64,000 nucleotides of DNA. It comes from JAPLIS01 sp963719415. GTDB taxonomy: Bacteria; Babelota; Babeliae; Babelales; Vermiphilaceae. This document shows, piece by piece, positions 1-8,736 of this stretch. The translations under genes were made by a program, and so were the position numbers. Below the pieces are notes generated by a model. The model made no database searches. It was not told the origin of the DNA and saw nothing but the letters and a program-made list of their open reading frames with translations. The number at the start of each line of letters is the position of its first letter. Position 1 is the first letter of the stretch. The stretch covers positions 248,001 through 312,000 of the forward strand of contig OY970383.1 in NCBI GenBank assembly GCA_963719415.1, given 5' to 3'.

Positions 1-655
1 TGGGAACAGGATTTACCGGATTTGAACCATAAAAAATGTTACGATCATATATTTTTTCATCATCAAGCTTACCTTGCCATATATGATAATCGCCTGTAGG
101 GTTTTCTGCGGTGAGTTCTGCTAATTTTCTAAAAGTTACCTGACCTGCATGCATAACAAAAGTGCCTTTTCCAGCATTGTTTTTTCCCGTTCGCACGGCT
201 GTTGTTTGACCAGCAAAAAATTCTCGCGGATCTATTGGTCCCGCTAAATCATCAGAATGGAGGTATAGAAGAGGAATATATTTTTTTACTTTATCAAGAA
301 CTTTTATTTCTTGCGTATACAATTCAATTAGATAGTCATCTGTTTCGGTCTCTAGCTTTTGTATATAGAATGCTCTTTCTTGAGCAATAGAAGGAGCGTG
401 TACTTGTTGTGAGGGCCCGACATAATGCGCTGGTGGAGATAAAATAAAACCAGTAATAGGTTTTTTGTCTATTAAAGCTTTTAAAGCTTTTGTCCCTATT
501 GAACCATATTTTCCTATCATCGTCACCACATTCTTAGCACCTCTATAAACAGTATCAAATATATTCACCGTCGTAGTACTGGCAAAGATCGTTAACAAAA
601 AAAATAATAATATAATCAAAAAATTATTTTTTTTGTTAAAATTATTATTTTTCAT
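1..655 (-). CDS. exported protein of unknown function, 3' end beyond the window
   Basis: An open minus-strand frame runs from an ATG at 655 to the window edge, about 218 codons without a stop. The N-terminus is Lys/Asn-rich and followed by a strongly hydrophobic stretch (residues about 12-26), which looks like a signal peptide or membrane anchor. The rest is mixed charged and polar sequence with no motif I recognise. The C-terminus lies outside the window. It stands at the head of a run of minus-strand exported-protein genes, so a host-interaction or envelope role is possible, but that is only inferred from context. The plus-strand frame at 202-390 is an antisense shadow of this gene. Confidence 0.7.
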   Translation of the reverse strand, partial: MKNNNFNKKNNFLIILLFFLLTIFASTTTVNIFDTVYRGAKNVVTMIGKYGSIGTKALKALIDKKPITGFILSPPAHYVGPSQQVHAPSIAQERAFYIQKLETETDDYLIELYTQEIKVLDKVKKYIPLLYLHSDDLAGPIDPREFFAGQTTAVRTGKNNAGKGTFVMHAGQVTFRKLAELTAENPTGDYHIWQGKLDDEKIYDRNIFYGSNPVNPVP

Positions 656-749
656 ACCGTTCCCTTTATCTATTAATGAGCATGTATTCTATTAATTAAA
701 ATCAATTAATTAAAATCGATTAATAAAACATATTCATCTTAATCTTACA

Positions 750-1445
750 TTATACTGGTAGATAACTCTTTTTATGCAATACTTTACTCAATAAAGGCTT
801 TCTTGCTTGATAAACTTTCTCAGCAGCAACATCTATAGCACCAGCTGAATCAAGAAATTTATCGTTACGAGCAAAATCACAAGCAGAGGTAAGAGTGTTT
901 GCAATATCATGAGGAAAACCAATAAAGGTACCGGCACAAGCAGAATCAAGAGTAGCAGAATTACCGAGACAAATACTATCAAGGACTGTAGCAATATGAG
1001 CCACATTTAAAGCCATGTTTGCAGCACCAAAATTATCATACACAGCTCTACGCGCAACCGCAGCAATAGCAGGCAAATTAAATAAAACAGAATTGTTAGC
1101 CTTACGAGCAATGGTAATATATTTAGCCAGGTTACTAGCAGCAAAATCTCCAGCACCGCCACAAATAAAAATAGTCTGTTCGCAATCATCGTGCACTACA
1201 GGCTTATTCGCACTATTCATAACCGGTCTACCTACATTCATAGTATACACAGCGAGTTCAGCAAGATTAGCAACAAAATCTCTCGTTTTTCCTTGCACCC
1301 AATAATCACCCCTATCTCGCCCTTGATCTAATCTTTGCATACCGCTACCAAACCTACCGTCATGAGCAGCATATACGTTACTAAAAAATCCCCAAAAACT
1401 GAGTAACGCAATTAAATATAATTGCATGAAAAAACGATTTCGCAT
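750..1445 (-). CDS. exported alanine-rich hypothetical protein
   Basis: This encodes a 231-residue protein with a clear signal peptide: a short basic n-region, a hydrophobic core of about 16 residues, and an AYA-like cleavage site near residue 27. The mature part is Ala-rich and probably helical, with cysteines near residues 88, 94, 159, 169 and 189 that could form disulfides after export. I recognise no family. It is monocistronic, with 94 bp to the next gene and an AT-rich gap of about 350 bp upstream. The function is unknown. Confidence 0.75.
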   Translation of the reverse strand: MRNRFFMQLYLIALLSFWGFFSNVYAAHDGRFGSGMQRLDQGRDRGDYWVQGKTRDFVANLAELAVYTMNVGRPVMNSANKPVVHDDCEQTIFICGGAGDFAASNLAKYITIARKANNSVLFNLPAIAAVARRAVYDNFGAANMALNVAHIATVLDSICLGNSATLDSACAGTFIGFPHDIANTLTSACDFARNDKFLDSAGAIDVAAEKVYQARKPLLSKVLHKKSYLPV

Positions 1446-1792
1446 ACTCTTTCTCTTTCTGTTTTTTTATCATATTACTTTTTCTTTTTCTATCTCCAAA
1501 ACTACACTACTTCTACCCTAAAAAACTACTCTATTTATATTTTACCGTAGCTCTATTTTAGACCTACTGTACTTTAAACCCAAAAATTAATTCTATATCT
1601 ATCGCATCAATAATATTCGCCTCAACCATATTTGAAAAATCAGCGCACATTTTTATACTACAAACTTAAAATCACCTGTTTATATATAACATCCAAGTCT
1701 CGCAATTCTCTTTGCATGAGCTAGCTACTTTTTTAAATCCTACTTTTTCGTACGTTCTTATCAAAGCTATATAGTTATACTATAATTAACTT
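1446..1792. other. intergenic region, nothing recognised
   Basis: About 350 bp of very AT-rich sequence between two minus-strand genes. I see no RNA gene, no strong hairpin and no coding frame. It presumably carries the promoter of the exported protein at 750-1445. Confidence 0.5.
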
Positions 1793-2332
1793 TTAACCCT
1801 TAATTTTCTTCAAAAAATCGTTAACTTCTTTACCTGACTTTAATATAATTACTGGCTTTCCCGCTTGCGTACTACTTTCTATATGATCAACTATTTTTGC
1901 CCGAGATCGATTTTTAAAATGCCAAACCCATCTTAAAAACTCTAGAAACTTAAATCCAGTTATTCGCTGTTTACATTCTATGGCCATACCAGGAATCACT
2001 TTATCATAATACAGCACACATCGCTTAATCACCCGCCATAAACACTGATAACGAGGCATATCCAAAAAAATAATCAATTCTGCTTCTGCCACTCGATCTG
2101 ACAACCATGAAAGATTACAACCCTCAATAATCCACCGATCTCTCTTGCATAGTTCTGCGTGAATGTGAGTAAATTCTATTGAATCAGTCCGCTCCCATCC
2201 AGCTTTCCAATAATATTGATCTAAATGGTATAGGGGTAAATTAACTAGATACGCTAACTTTAACGCCAACGTCGTTTTTCCCGAACCGGCATTACCGATA
2301 ATCATTATTCTTTTATAATCAGATATACTCAT
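1793..2332 (-). CDS. P-loop nucleoside/adenylate kinase-like protein (FlaR/topology-modulation type)
   Basis: This is a 179-residue P-loop NTPase. A Walker A motif GNAGSGKTT sits at residues 13-21, followed by an LPLYHLDQYYWKAGW segment characteristic of the small kinase-like proteins annotated as adenylate-kinase-like or DNA topology modulation protein FlaR. A hydrophobic strand ending in Asp (LIIFLDMP) gives the Walker B position, and basic residues in the lid (around IKRCVLYYDK) fit a phosphotransfer enzyme. Full length for that family. The cellular substrate is unknown and the topology-modulation name is historical. It is followed 27 bp later by a small exported gene with which it is unlikely to be functionally linked. 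Confidence 0.8.
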   Translation of the reverse strand: MSISDYKRIMIIGNAGSGKTTLALKLAYLVNLPLYHLDQYYWKAGWERTDSIEFTHIHAELCKRDRWIIEGCNLSWLSDRVAEAELIIFLDMPRYQCLWRVIKRCVLYYDKVIPGMAIECKQRITGFKFLEFLRWVWHFKNRSRAKIVDHIESSTQAGKPVIILKSGKEVNDFLKKIKG

Positions 2333-2359
2333 ATTTTTTTTAACTTATAAAAATGTACT

Positions 2360-2818
2360 TTAATTTTTTTCGTTGGCAGCCGCTACCTTTAATACATCCA
2401 TAGTTTGCGTACAATCATTAAACAAATCAAAATCCCCTGTATTTAATGCTCCGATTCCCCGAATAACAATCAAATTTTCTGAAGTCGTTGTAAAAGCTAC
2501 CTCTTTCTGTTTTTCAGTATAATAACAATTTGCCTTAGCAAAAGTACTATAGCCTTCTTCTAAATAGTGTGATACTGCACCTGAATCGCATCTAAAAGCT
2601 GATTCATGCAATAGCCCACGGCCACCATTTCCTACACAGACTAAGCTTTGTGCCTGAGATTGGGGGCTAAATAAAAAAGCAATAGAAGAAAAAAGAGCAA
2701 AAAAACGTTTGCATGGCGTATTTCGTTCGCCAGCATCTACAAAAATTGGTGATACCATCAAACAAAACAAAATTATCTTACTCATACTCAGATTTTTATT
2801 CATACTCACGTTTTTCAT
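2360..2818 (-). CDS. small exported four-cysteine protein, ankyrin-like (cassette copy A)
   Basis: A 152-residue member of a local paralogous family (others at 4810, 5610, 10101, 12622 and 13021). A signal peptide ending in VDAG is followed by a PCKRFF segment leading into a second hydrophobic helix. Then comes the family signature C-x15-C-x20-C-x37-C. The stretch around the second cysteine (LLHESAF, then AVSHYLEEGY) resembles a degenerate ankyrin repeat. It lies 42 bp downstream of the AAA-like/PD-(D/E)XK gene, and this two-gene arrangement is duplicated at 10101-12355. The function is unknown; the features suggest a secreted or membrane-anchored, disulfide-stabilised small protein. Confidence 0.75.
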   Translation of the reverse strand: MKNVSMNKNLSMSKIILFCLMVSPIFVDAGERNTPCKRFFALFSSIAFLFSPQSQAQSLVCVGNGGRGLLHESAFRCDSGAVSHYLEEGYSTFAKANCYYTEKQKEVAFTTTSENLIVIRGIGALNTGDFDLFNDCTQTMDVLKVAAANEKN

Positions 2819-2860
2819 GACAAAATTCCTATCTATTTTAATATAATCAAAAAATAGTTT

Positions 2861-4579
2861 TCACTGCGTAGAAGCTGGTATTATCTCCATATTGACTACT
2901 ACATGTTTACCATGCGTAGCAATACCATAACAAAAAATGGGACCATGATAGCCGCTTGTTCTCATTTGTGTTTCGTAATTAAGACTTTTAATTTGATCTA
3001 ATGCTTTTTGAGCAAACATCACAAGCGTAGCTGTATCTTCTTTTGTGGCTTTTTTAAATTCGATTAAAATACCAGAAATGTGTGGCTTTCGTGGCGTAAG
3101 CATAATATCATAACGGCCATCTCCAGATTCACGGTTAGACTGTATTAAATAAGAATCAGAAAGTCCCGCGAGCAATCCAAGAACAAGCATATGTATGTTG
3201 CGTTCAAGATCTTTTTTACCTACATCATGAGAAGAACAAGTTTCTGTAATAAATTCTTGCAAATATTGTTCAACGGTGTTTTTATCACCTACCATAAAAG
3301 CTTCAAAAAGCTTTTTAAGCTTGGCAAAAGAGATAATGGTTTTTAAAGCTTTTAACATTAAATCTTGATAAAGATATGAAATTTCTTTGTTAGGAATAGC
3401 AAGAGTATAGTAGTATCTACCATTAATTACCGTACGAGATATTGTAGTAAGATAACCGGTAAACAAAAGAAAACTCCATGGCTCTTCATCATTATTTTCA
3501 AGATCAAGCAAAACTATTTCTTCATCAATTGCTTTATCAGTAATTGCATTATTTTGTAATAAAAGTCGTATTTCATCTTTAATTTCTTGATTGGCATCAG
3601 CAAGAATATGTTGCACTAGTTTATTATCGCTGGTATTAGCCCAATATGTTTGAAACTCACCCTTGCTCTGAATACACTTAAGCAACGACCAAGGATTATA
3701 GATATTAGTATTACCAAACACATAGCCATCATACCAAATTTTAATATCATCACCTTTATCAGTAAGGTCATATTTAATCAATAATTGATCTACTTCTTCT
3801 TGAGTAAAACCAAATTTATCTGAATATTGAATATTTAATATGGTATATACAGAAAGATGATTAAGACCAGAAAATATACCTTCTTTAGCTATGCGCGTAA
3901 TGCCAGTTAAAAAACCTTTTTCAAGGGCAGAATTTGATTTTAATGCAGCTGAAAGAAAATTATACATAAATTCTATCATTTTTTGATAATAGCCATGCAC
4001 GTAAGCGTTTATTATAGGAGCATCATATTCATCGATTAAAATGATAGTTTTTCTTCCTGTTTGTTCATAAAGTAAACGGGATAAAAATTGTAAGCTATCC
4101 ATAAGCTCTTGCTCTGATGCTATCTTATCAGTAAGTCGATTAAAAATAGGAATATCAGAAGCTCTCATTTTTTCCATAGTAATATTATTAGATGAAAGTC
4201 GCTTACATTCTTCTGATATAATGGCTGCAAGTTTGGCATGAGCTAATTCCCATGAGTGAACTTTAACATCTTTAAGTGTTAAAAAAATAACGGGGAATTG
4301 TCCTTGAAGATCACGATATTCTGAATACTCCCATATATTGGTATTTTCAAATAAATACGAAGTATCTTTATCTGTTTTTTCAAAAAAATATTTAAGCATA
4401 GAAAGATTTAATGTCTTACCAAATCGCCTTGGTCGAGGAGCTAAAACAACTTTGGAACCATCTTGTAAAAATTCTTTAATAAGAAGTGTTTTATCAACAT
4501 ACATATTTTTTTGGTCGACTATCTCTTTATAATCATCAACCCCTATAGGTATTAATGGATACATAAAATGGTGAGACAT
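2861..4579 (-). CDS. AAA-ATPase-like / PD-(D/E)XK nuclease superfamily protein (copy A)
   Basis: This 572-residue protein has the AAA-ATPase_like plus PDDEXK_9 architecture. The N-terminal domain has the family's usual opening (IGVDDYKEI, YVDKT) and an atypical Walker A region, PRPRRFGKT, near residues 48-56. Walker B is TIILIDEYDAP around residue 180. The C-terminal nuclease-like domain shows GRYDIML followed by GILIEFKKA, which fits the D...ExK catalytic pattern. The family is widespread, usually multicopy, and its biological role is not settled. A strong Shine-Dalgarno (AGGAG, 7 nt before the ATG) supports the start. The paralogue at 10637 has the same length and is closely similar, and both share the upstream region and the downstream small exported gene. 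Confidence 0.88.
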   Translation of the reverse strand: MSHHFMYPLIPIGVDDYKEIVDQKNMYVDKTLLIKEFLQDGSKVVLAPRPRRFGKTLNLSMLKYFFEKTDKDTSYLFENTNIWEYSEYRDLQGQFPVIFLTLKDVKVHSWELAHAKLAAIISEECKRLSSNNITMEKMRASDIPIFNRLTDKIASEQELMDSLQFLSRLLYEQTGRKTIILIDEYDAPIINAYVHGYYQKMIEFMYNFLSAALKSNSALEKGFLTGITRIAKEGIFSGLNHLSVYTILNIQYSDKFGFTQEEVDQLLIKYDLTDKGDDIKIWYDGYVFGNTNIYNPWSLLKCIQSKGEFQTYWANTSDNKLVQHILADANQEIKDEIRLLLQNNAITDKAIDEEIVLLDLENNDEEPWSFLLFTGYLTTISRTVINGRYYYTLAIPNKEISYLYQDLMLKALKTIISFAKLKKLFEAFMVGDKNTVEQYLQEFITETCSSHDVGKKDLERNIHMLVLGLLAGLSDSYLIQSNRESGDGRYDIMLTPRKPHISGILIEFKKATKEDTATLVMFAQKALDQIKSLNYETQMRTSGYHGPIFCYGIATHGKHVVVNMEIIPASTQ

Positions 4580-4639
4580 ATAATTCTCCTGATAACAATT
4601 TTTACTACTATCTTTTTTATGTGAGTAATTTAGTATTAA

Positions 4640-4770
4640 GTCAGACTCATATTATACTTAGTATAATCAAAAAATAGAGATATTCATCTTTTAGCTAAAT
4701 TATTAAACTATTATACTTTACCCGCAAAAGCCCAGCACATTTATTAAGAAAACATGCTGGGCTTTGTATT
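4640..4770 (-). promoter_or_regulatory. duplicated upstream block of the nuclease cassette
   Basis: The sequence upstream of the AAA/PD-(D/E)XK gene contains TATACTTAGTATAAT (two overlapping -10-like boxes) and an AATCAAAAAATAG run, then ends in the GCCCAGCA hairpin. Nearly the same block precedes the second copy (about 12418-12540), and a more diverged version precedes the Rpn gene (about 8470-8580). It probably carries the promoter of the downstream minus-strand gene. The promoter call is inferred from position and base composition. Confidence 0.5.
4727..4765 (-). terminator. GCCCAGCA hairpin, probable terminator
   Basis: A perfect 11-bp stem (AAAGCCCAGCA paired with TGCTGGGCTTT) with an A/T-rich loop lies just after the stop of the exported gene at 4810-5352 on the minus strand. 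Related hairpins occur at 8544-8578 and 12501-12538. Confidence 0.65.
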
Positions 4771-4809
4771 ACAAAAAAAGAGTATACAATAATTAACAAA
4801 AAACAGATG

Positions 4810-5352
4810 TTAATTATTTTCTTTTGCCATGTCTTTTTCTAACATTGATTTGGTTTTTAGACAGTCATCAGAACGCTGAGGATTTGCTTTTTGCCATATC
4901 TTCCAGCCACTTAACGCTGAACCAATGGCTTTCCTCATATTCGCTCCCGTTGGAGTATTCGCCATCAAATTTTCAGCAAAACACTCTACTTCTGCTGTAA
5001 CGTTATACCCATTTTCTACAAGTCTAGCTGTTTCTGCTGCATCACAGGCCCAACTAGCTTTGTATACTTCTCCAAAATTATGCCCCGAATTACAGACTAA
5101 ATTTAACTCCGGCGGTGACATTTGATTTTGTCCAAAAACATAACTCCAGTGGACAACAGCTTGAGAAGTTGAAAAAACAGTAGATGCTAAAATGAGGGGA
5201 AATCCTAAAACTCTACACACACGACTGCATGCTGATTCCCGCCTTGTCCTTCTTTCTTTTTTACCCGCTTCTACAGAAACTGAAAATACCATCAAACAAA
5301 GTAATATTACTTTGCCCCTATTCACCTTTCTATTCATACTCACCTTTTTCAT
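4810..5352 (-). CDS. small exported four-cysteine protein
   Basis: This member of the local four-cysteine family encodes about 180 residues. It has a signal peptide (VILLCLMVFSVSVEAG), a basic segment, a second hydrophobic stretch (around FPLILASTVF), and then the signature C-x15-C-x20-C-x39-C. The ankyrin-like residues are largely lost here, but the cysteine spacing is exactly kept. I chose the ATG at 5352 rather than the TTG one codon upstream. It is followed by a terminator-like hairpin. The function is unknown. Confidence 0.72.
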   Translation of the reverse strand: MKKVSMNRKVNRGKVILLCLMVFSVSVEAGKKERRTRRESACSRVCRVLGFPLILASTVFSTSQAVVHWSYVFGQNQMSPPELNLVCNSGHNFGEVYKASWACDAAETARLVENGYNVTAEVECFAENLMANTPTGANMRKAIGSALSGWKIWQKANPQRSDDCLKTKSMLEKDMAKENN

Positions 5353-5609
5353 CAAAAATTCTCTTTCCTAAAAAATTTTTCACTTTTTTCAATATTCTTT
5401 TTATCTATTTTTATTGCTCACAAACATCTAATAACTGATTTAATTCTTTTCTTCCCAAATTTGTCTGCCAAAAAATTAAATTACAAAACTAAACTATTTT
5501 ACTTATATCTATCTCTTCATATTTCTCATTTATATCTCTCATTAAAAAATTCTCTTTTTTCATGAAAATATCTATTAAGTATAATCAGAAAACAATACTA
5601 TTCGTAACT

Positions 5610-6206
5610 TTAATAACCATTTTCTTCATATAGCAAACAAGCATCAGCTGACTCGCGATCACCGTTTTTTAACCATTTTTCTCTAGCGGTTTTAGCTAAT
5701 CTAGGTAAATTTTCTCTCGGTCCGCCAGGTAATTTTATAGTGCTCGCTCCCGATAAAAGCCAACACTCACCTTCCCGCGAACCTTCAACAAACATCCCAT
5801 TCTTGAACAATGCGTTTTGGCGACATGCTTGTTCTGGAGAAAAAAATGTCACCTGTTTTTCCCCTACGTTACAAACTACTCTTGGATGAAGAGCACGACT
5901 TATTGAAACAATAGCTTGAACACCAGTAGAAAAAGTCACGGCTACCGCTAGTGGTATACCTAACAATCGCCATACGCGATCACACGGCGTTACTCGCCTT
6001 ACTTTGACTTGTCTTTCTTCTAATAGCCAAGTTGCTCGTTCCGACCGCCGCTCCCTTTTTTGTTTTCTGCTTGCTTCTACAAAAACAGGAACTAATAGCA
6101 AACAAAACAATAGCAGTTTACTTAAATTTTTCACTTTACCTAAACTTTCTATTTTACTTAAACTTTCTATTTTACTTAAACTTTCTATTTTACTTAAACT
6201 TTCCAT
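5610..6206 (-). CDS. small exported four-cysteine protein with expanded signal-peptide n-region
   Basis: A member of the four-cysteine family. The start at 6206 is supported by AAGGA about 7 nt upstream; an upstream in-frame ATG at 6245 lacks this. The N-terminus is a run of near-identical six-residue units (SLSKIE), encoded by an 18-bp tandem repeat, ahead of the hydrophobic core LLLFCLLLVPVFVEAS. A second hydrophobic segment (IPLAVAVTF) follows. The signature is C-x15-C-x19-C-x41-C, one residue short in the second interval. The ASRKQKR segment is shared with the pseudogene at 9735-10029. The function is unknown. Confidence 0.72.
   Translation of the reverse strand: MESLSKIESLSKIESLSKIESLGKVKNLSKLLLFCLLLVPVFVEASRKQKRERRSERATWLLEERQVKVRRVTPCDRVWRLLGIPLAVAVTFSTGVQAIVSISRALHPRVVCNVGEKQVTFFSPEQACRQNALFKNGMFVEGSREGECWLLSGASTIKLPGGPRENLPRLAKTAREKWLKNGDRESADACLLYEENGY
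6142..6204 (-). repeat. 18-bp in-frame tandem repeat
   Basis: Three exact 18-bp units (AAACTTTCTATTTTACTT on the plus strand) plus partial copies encode repeated SLSKIE units at the very start of the exported protein. An in-frame repeat like this can change the length of the signal-peptide n-region by slippage. Confidence 0.85.
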
Positions 6207-6306
6207 TGAAAATTCCTTGATGCAACATGCATTATATACTCTCATACCAATACTATTTATACTAAAATGTCGCTACTCTCCAGCTGCTAAATCTTTTGCT
6301 CCTTTT

Positions 6307-6669
6307 CTATCTATTATTTTTTTTTAAACCTTCAACTTCTTTAATACTAAGCCCCGTTTTTTGAGCAATAGTCCCAACATCAAGAATGTCTAAAAGTTCT
6401 TTAGCTATATTAATTTTTTCTTCTAGCTTACCCTTGGCTTGGCCTTCAGCCAAACCTTCTGCGTTGCCAATTTCAACACCTTTATCTGAGAAAACTTGCA
6501 TTTCAATAATATATTGACGTTTTAATTCATCGGTACATCGCACATCAACAATACTTGACTTTGATTGTTCTTCTGGTGAATTTATTTCTGGATAATTATT
6601 GGGATCATTTACCGTAATATCAACTATTTTTCTTTCATTTTTGCGCTCAAGTATGCTCAGCGCACTCAA
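6307..6669 (-). pseudogene. Rpn-family nuclease remnant with large internal deletion
   Basis: This is a 120-codon remnant of the Rpn/PD-(D/E)XK transposase-associated nuclease family seen intact just upstream. It retains SILERK, the active-site strand region (SIVDVRCTD, YIIEMQV) and the C-terminal Lys/Glu-rich helix. Everything between EMQV and the tail, roughly 130 residues, is gone. Homology also runs a few codons past the apparent start (VENYFLSAL in the same frame), where it runs into the stop of the preceding copy, so the 5' end is truncated too. It is unlikely to be a functional nuclease. Confidence 0.75.
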
Positions 6670-6680
6670 AAAATAGTTTT

Positions 6681-7514
6681 CTACTGCTCGGATTTAAGTT
6701 TTTTAACAATTTCAATATCAAGTGCAGTATTTTCAGCAACTATTTCAATGTCTAGAATCTTTAAAAATTGTTTAGCTATACTTATTCTTTCTTCCAATTT
6801 ACCCTTATCTGTTGCAGCAGCAATTTCACTAGCTTTTACCCGCATACGATCTAAAGATTGTTCGTATTCGTTAAGCTCTTTTATTTCCCAATTAGTTTTA
6901 TTTAACACAAGAAACGCTTCTTTTAATTCTGTTAAATTATCTGGTACTTTATGTTGCTCATGAGCATTGCTTAAAAAATAGATCCATTTTTCAGTAAGTG
7001 TTTTCAGCTCTTCCAGTTTTTTAGTAAATTTTTTTAACTCAATAAAATGAAATTCAAGGTGCTTGAATTTTTGCTCCAGAGTTTTGGTATCAAGAAAAAG
7101 ATTATGAGATAAGTAGTTGTTATCATTGTCAAAAAGATTAAAATCGAGAACACCGACAAAAATCACTGGAACTAGTATGTCCTCATATTCTTCTCTTTCT
7201 CCTAATTGTCTGCTAAAAGCGAGAGTACTGTAGTATTGAGCTCGTATTGCATAATATTTCTGTGTGGCAACTTGCATTTCAATAATATATTGATTACCTG
7301 CTTGATCAGTACATCGTATGTCAACAATACTTAATTTTAGTTTTTTGCTTTCAGGCAAATTACTTGTATCATTCATAAAAACAGAAACTATTTTTTCACC
7401 TTCTTTACGTTCAAGTATGCTATTTAAAAAACTGATAACAATATCTGTATGAGCCATATCGCCAAATAATTTTTTAAATGCTATATCATTTTTAGGATTT
7501 AAATAAATGGCCAT
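6681..7514 (-). CDS. Rpn family recombination-promoting nuclease / PD-(D/E)XK protein (copy 2)
   Basis: A 277-residue Rpn-type protein. It opens with the characteristic KNDIAFKKLFGD motif, then SIVDIRCTD and YIIEMQV (the D...ExQ version of the PD-(D/E)XK active site), followed by a helical middle and a Lys/Glu-rich C-terminal tail. Rpn proteins are known to promote RecA-independent recombination in E. coli. It is almost identical to the next gene upstream (start 8441) through the AATDKG segment. It lacks the IAIGRAEGEA linker that the neighbour has there and then diverges at the end. This indicates a recent tandem duplication. Confidence 0.85.
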   Translation of the reverse strand: MAIYLNPKNDIAFKKLFGDMAHTDIVISFLNSILERKEGEKIVSVFMNDTSNLPESKKLKLSIVDIRCTDQAGNQYIIEMQVATQKYYAIRAQYYSTLAFSRQLGEREEYEDILVPVIFVGVLDFNLFDNDNNYLSHNLFLDTKTLEQKFKHLEFHFIELKKFTKKLEELKTLTEKWIYFLSNAHEQHKVPDNLTELKEAFLVLNKTNWEIKELNEYEQSLDRMRVKASEIAAATDKGKLEERISIAKQFLKILDIEIVAENTALDIEIVKKLKSEQ

Positions 7515-7568
7515 ATCTATTCCTTTTCATATATAAAAAATAAAAATTAAACTATCTCACCCATATAC

Positions 7569-8441
7569 TCATGTATTATTTTTTTTAATTTTTTCAACAT
7601 CTTCAACGCTAAGACCCGTGATTTGAGAAATTGCAGCGATATCAAGAATGTCTAAAAGTTCTTTAGCTATATTAATTTTTTCTTCTAGTTTGCCCTTAGC
7701 TTCGCCTTCAGCTCTCCCGATAGCGATACCTTTATCTGTTGCAGCAGCAATTTCACTAGCTTTTACCCGCATGCGATCTAAAGATTGTTCGTATTCATTA
7801 AGCTCTTTTATTTCCCAATTAGTTTTATTTAACACAAGAAACGCTTCTTTTAATTCTGTTAAATTATCTGGTACTTTATGTTGTTCATGAGCATTGCTTA
7901 AAAAATAGATCCATTTTTCAGTAAGTGTTTTCAGCTCTTCCAGTTTTTTAGTAAATTTTTTTAACTCAATAAAATGAAATTCAAGGTGCTTGAATTTTTG
8001 CTCCAGAGTTTTGGTATCAAGAAAAAGATTATGAGATAAGTAGTTGTTATCATTGTCAAAAAGATTAAAATCGAGAACACCGACAAAAATCACTGGAACT
8101 AGTATGTCCTCATATTCTTCTCTTTCTCCTAATTGTCTGCTAAAAGCGAGAGAACTGTAGTATTGAGCTCGTATTGCATAATATTTCTGTGTGGCAACTT
8201 GCATTTCCATAATATATTGATTACCTGCTTGATCAGTACACCGTATGTCAACGATACTTAATTTTAGTTTTTTACTTTCAGGCAAATTACTTGTATCATT
8301 CATAAAAACAGTAACTATTTTTTCACCTTCTTTACGTTCAAGTATGCTATTTAAAAAACTAATAACAATATCTGTATGAGCCATATCGCCAAATAATTTT
8401 TTAAATGCTATATCATTTTTAGGATTTAAATAAATGGCCAT
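7569..8441 (-). CDS. Rpn family recombination-promoting nuclease / PD-(D/E)XK protein (copy 1)
   Basis: This copy has the full family layout: KNDIAFKKLFGD near the N-terminus, the D...EMQV active-site region, and a Gly/Ala/Glu linker (IGRAEGEAKGKLEEK) before a helical C-terminal tail. I chose the start at 8441 because it matches the paralogue's N-terminus exactly and has a GGGAT-type Shine-Dalgarno; a longer frame to 8492 adds only unrelated AT-rich codons. It is the first of three tandem copies, each more damaged than the last in the direction of transcription. Its upstream region resembles those of the two AAA/PD-(D/E)XK genes. Confidence 0.85.
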   Translation of the reverse strand: MAIYLNPKNDIAFKKLFGDMAHTDIVISFLNSILERKEGEKIVTVFMNDTSNLPESKKLKLSIVDIRCTDQAGNQYIMEMQVATQKYYAIRAQYYSSLAFSRQLGEREEYEDILVPVIFVGVLDFNLFDNDNNYLSHNLFLDTKTLEQKFKHLEFHFIELKKFTKKLEELKTLTEKWIYFLSNAHEQHKVPDNLTELKEAFLVLNKTNWEIKELNEYEQSLDRMRVKASEIAAATDKGIAIGRAEGEAKGKLEEKINIAKELLDILDIAAISQITGLSVEDVEKIKKNNT

Positions 8442-8543
8442 AATTATCCCTTTTTCATATAAAAAATAAAAATATAGATTCAGTATAATCAAAAAACGGT
8501 ACTATTCATATGTCACTCGATTATTAAATTATTCTCACACAAA

Positions 8544-8578
8544 AGCCCAGCATATCTATTATACAAATATGCTGGGCT
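8544..8578. terminator. GCCCAGCA hairpin (third copy)
   Basis: A perfect 12-bp stem, AGCCCAGCATAT paired with ATATGCTGGGCT. It has the same position relative to the nuclease gene as the hairpins at 4727 and 12501. At those loci a small exported gene lies next, but here a palindromic repeat carrying an IS630 element takes its place. Confidence 0.55.
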
Positions 8579-8736
8579 CTGTAGTGCAAAAAAGTACTAT
8601 AAAAAAAATAACAAAAACATAATAATACCAATTTCAGTTAATCGCCATGAATAGAATTATCTAGCTATAGCAAAGCGTTGATAAATAACCCCAAAAGAAT
8701 ATACTAATTTCTAAACAAAAATTTAGGAGTTATAGT

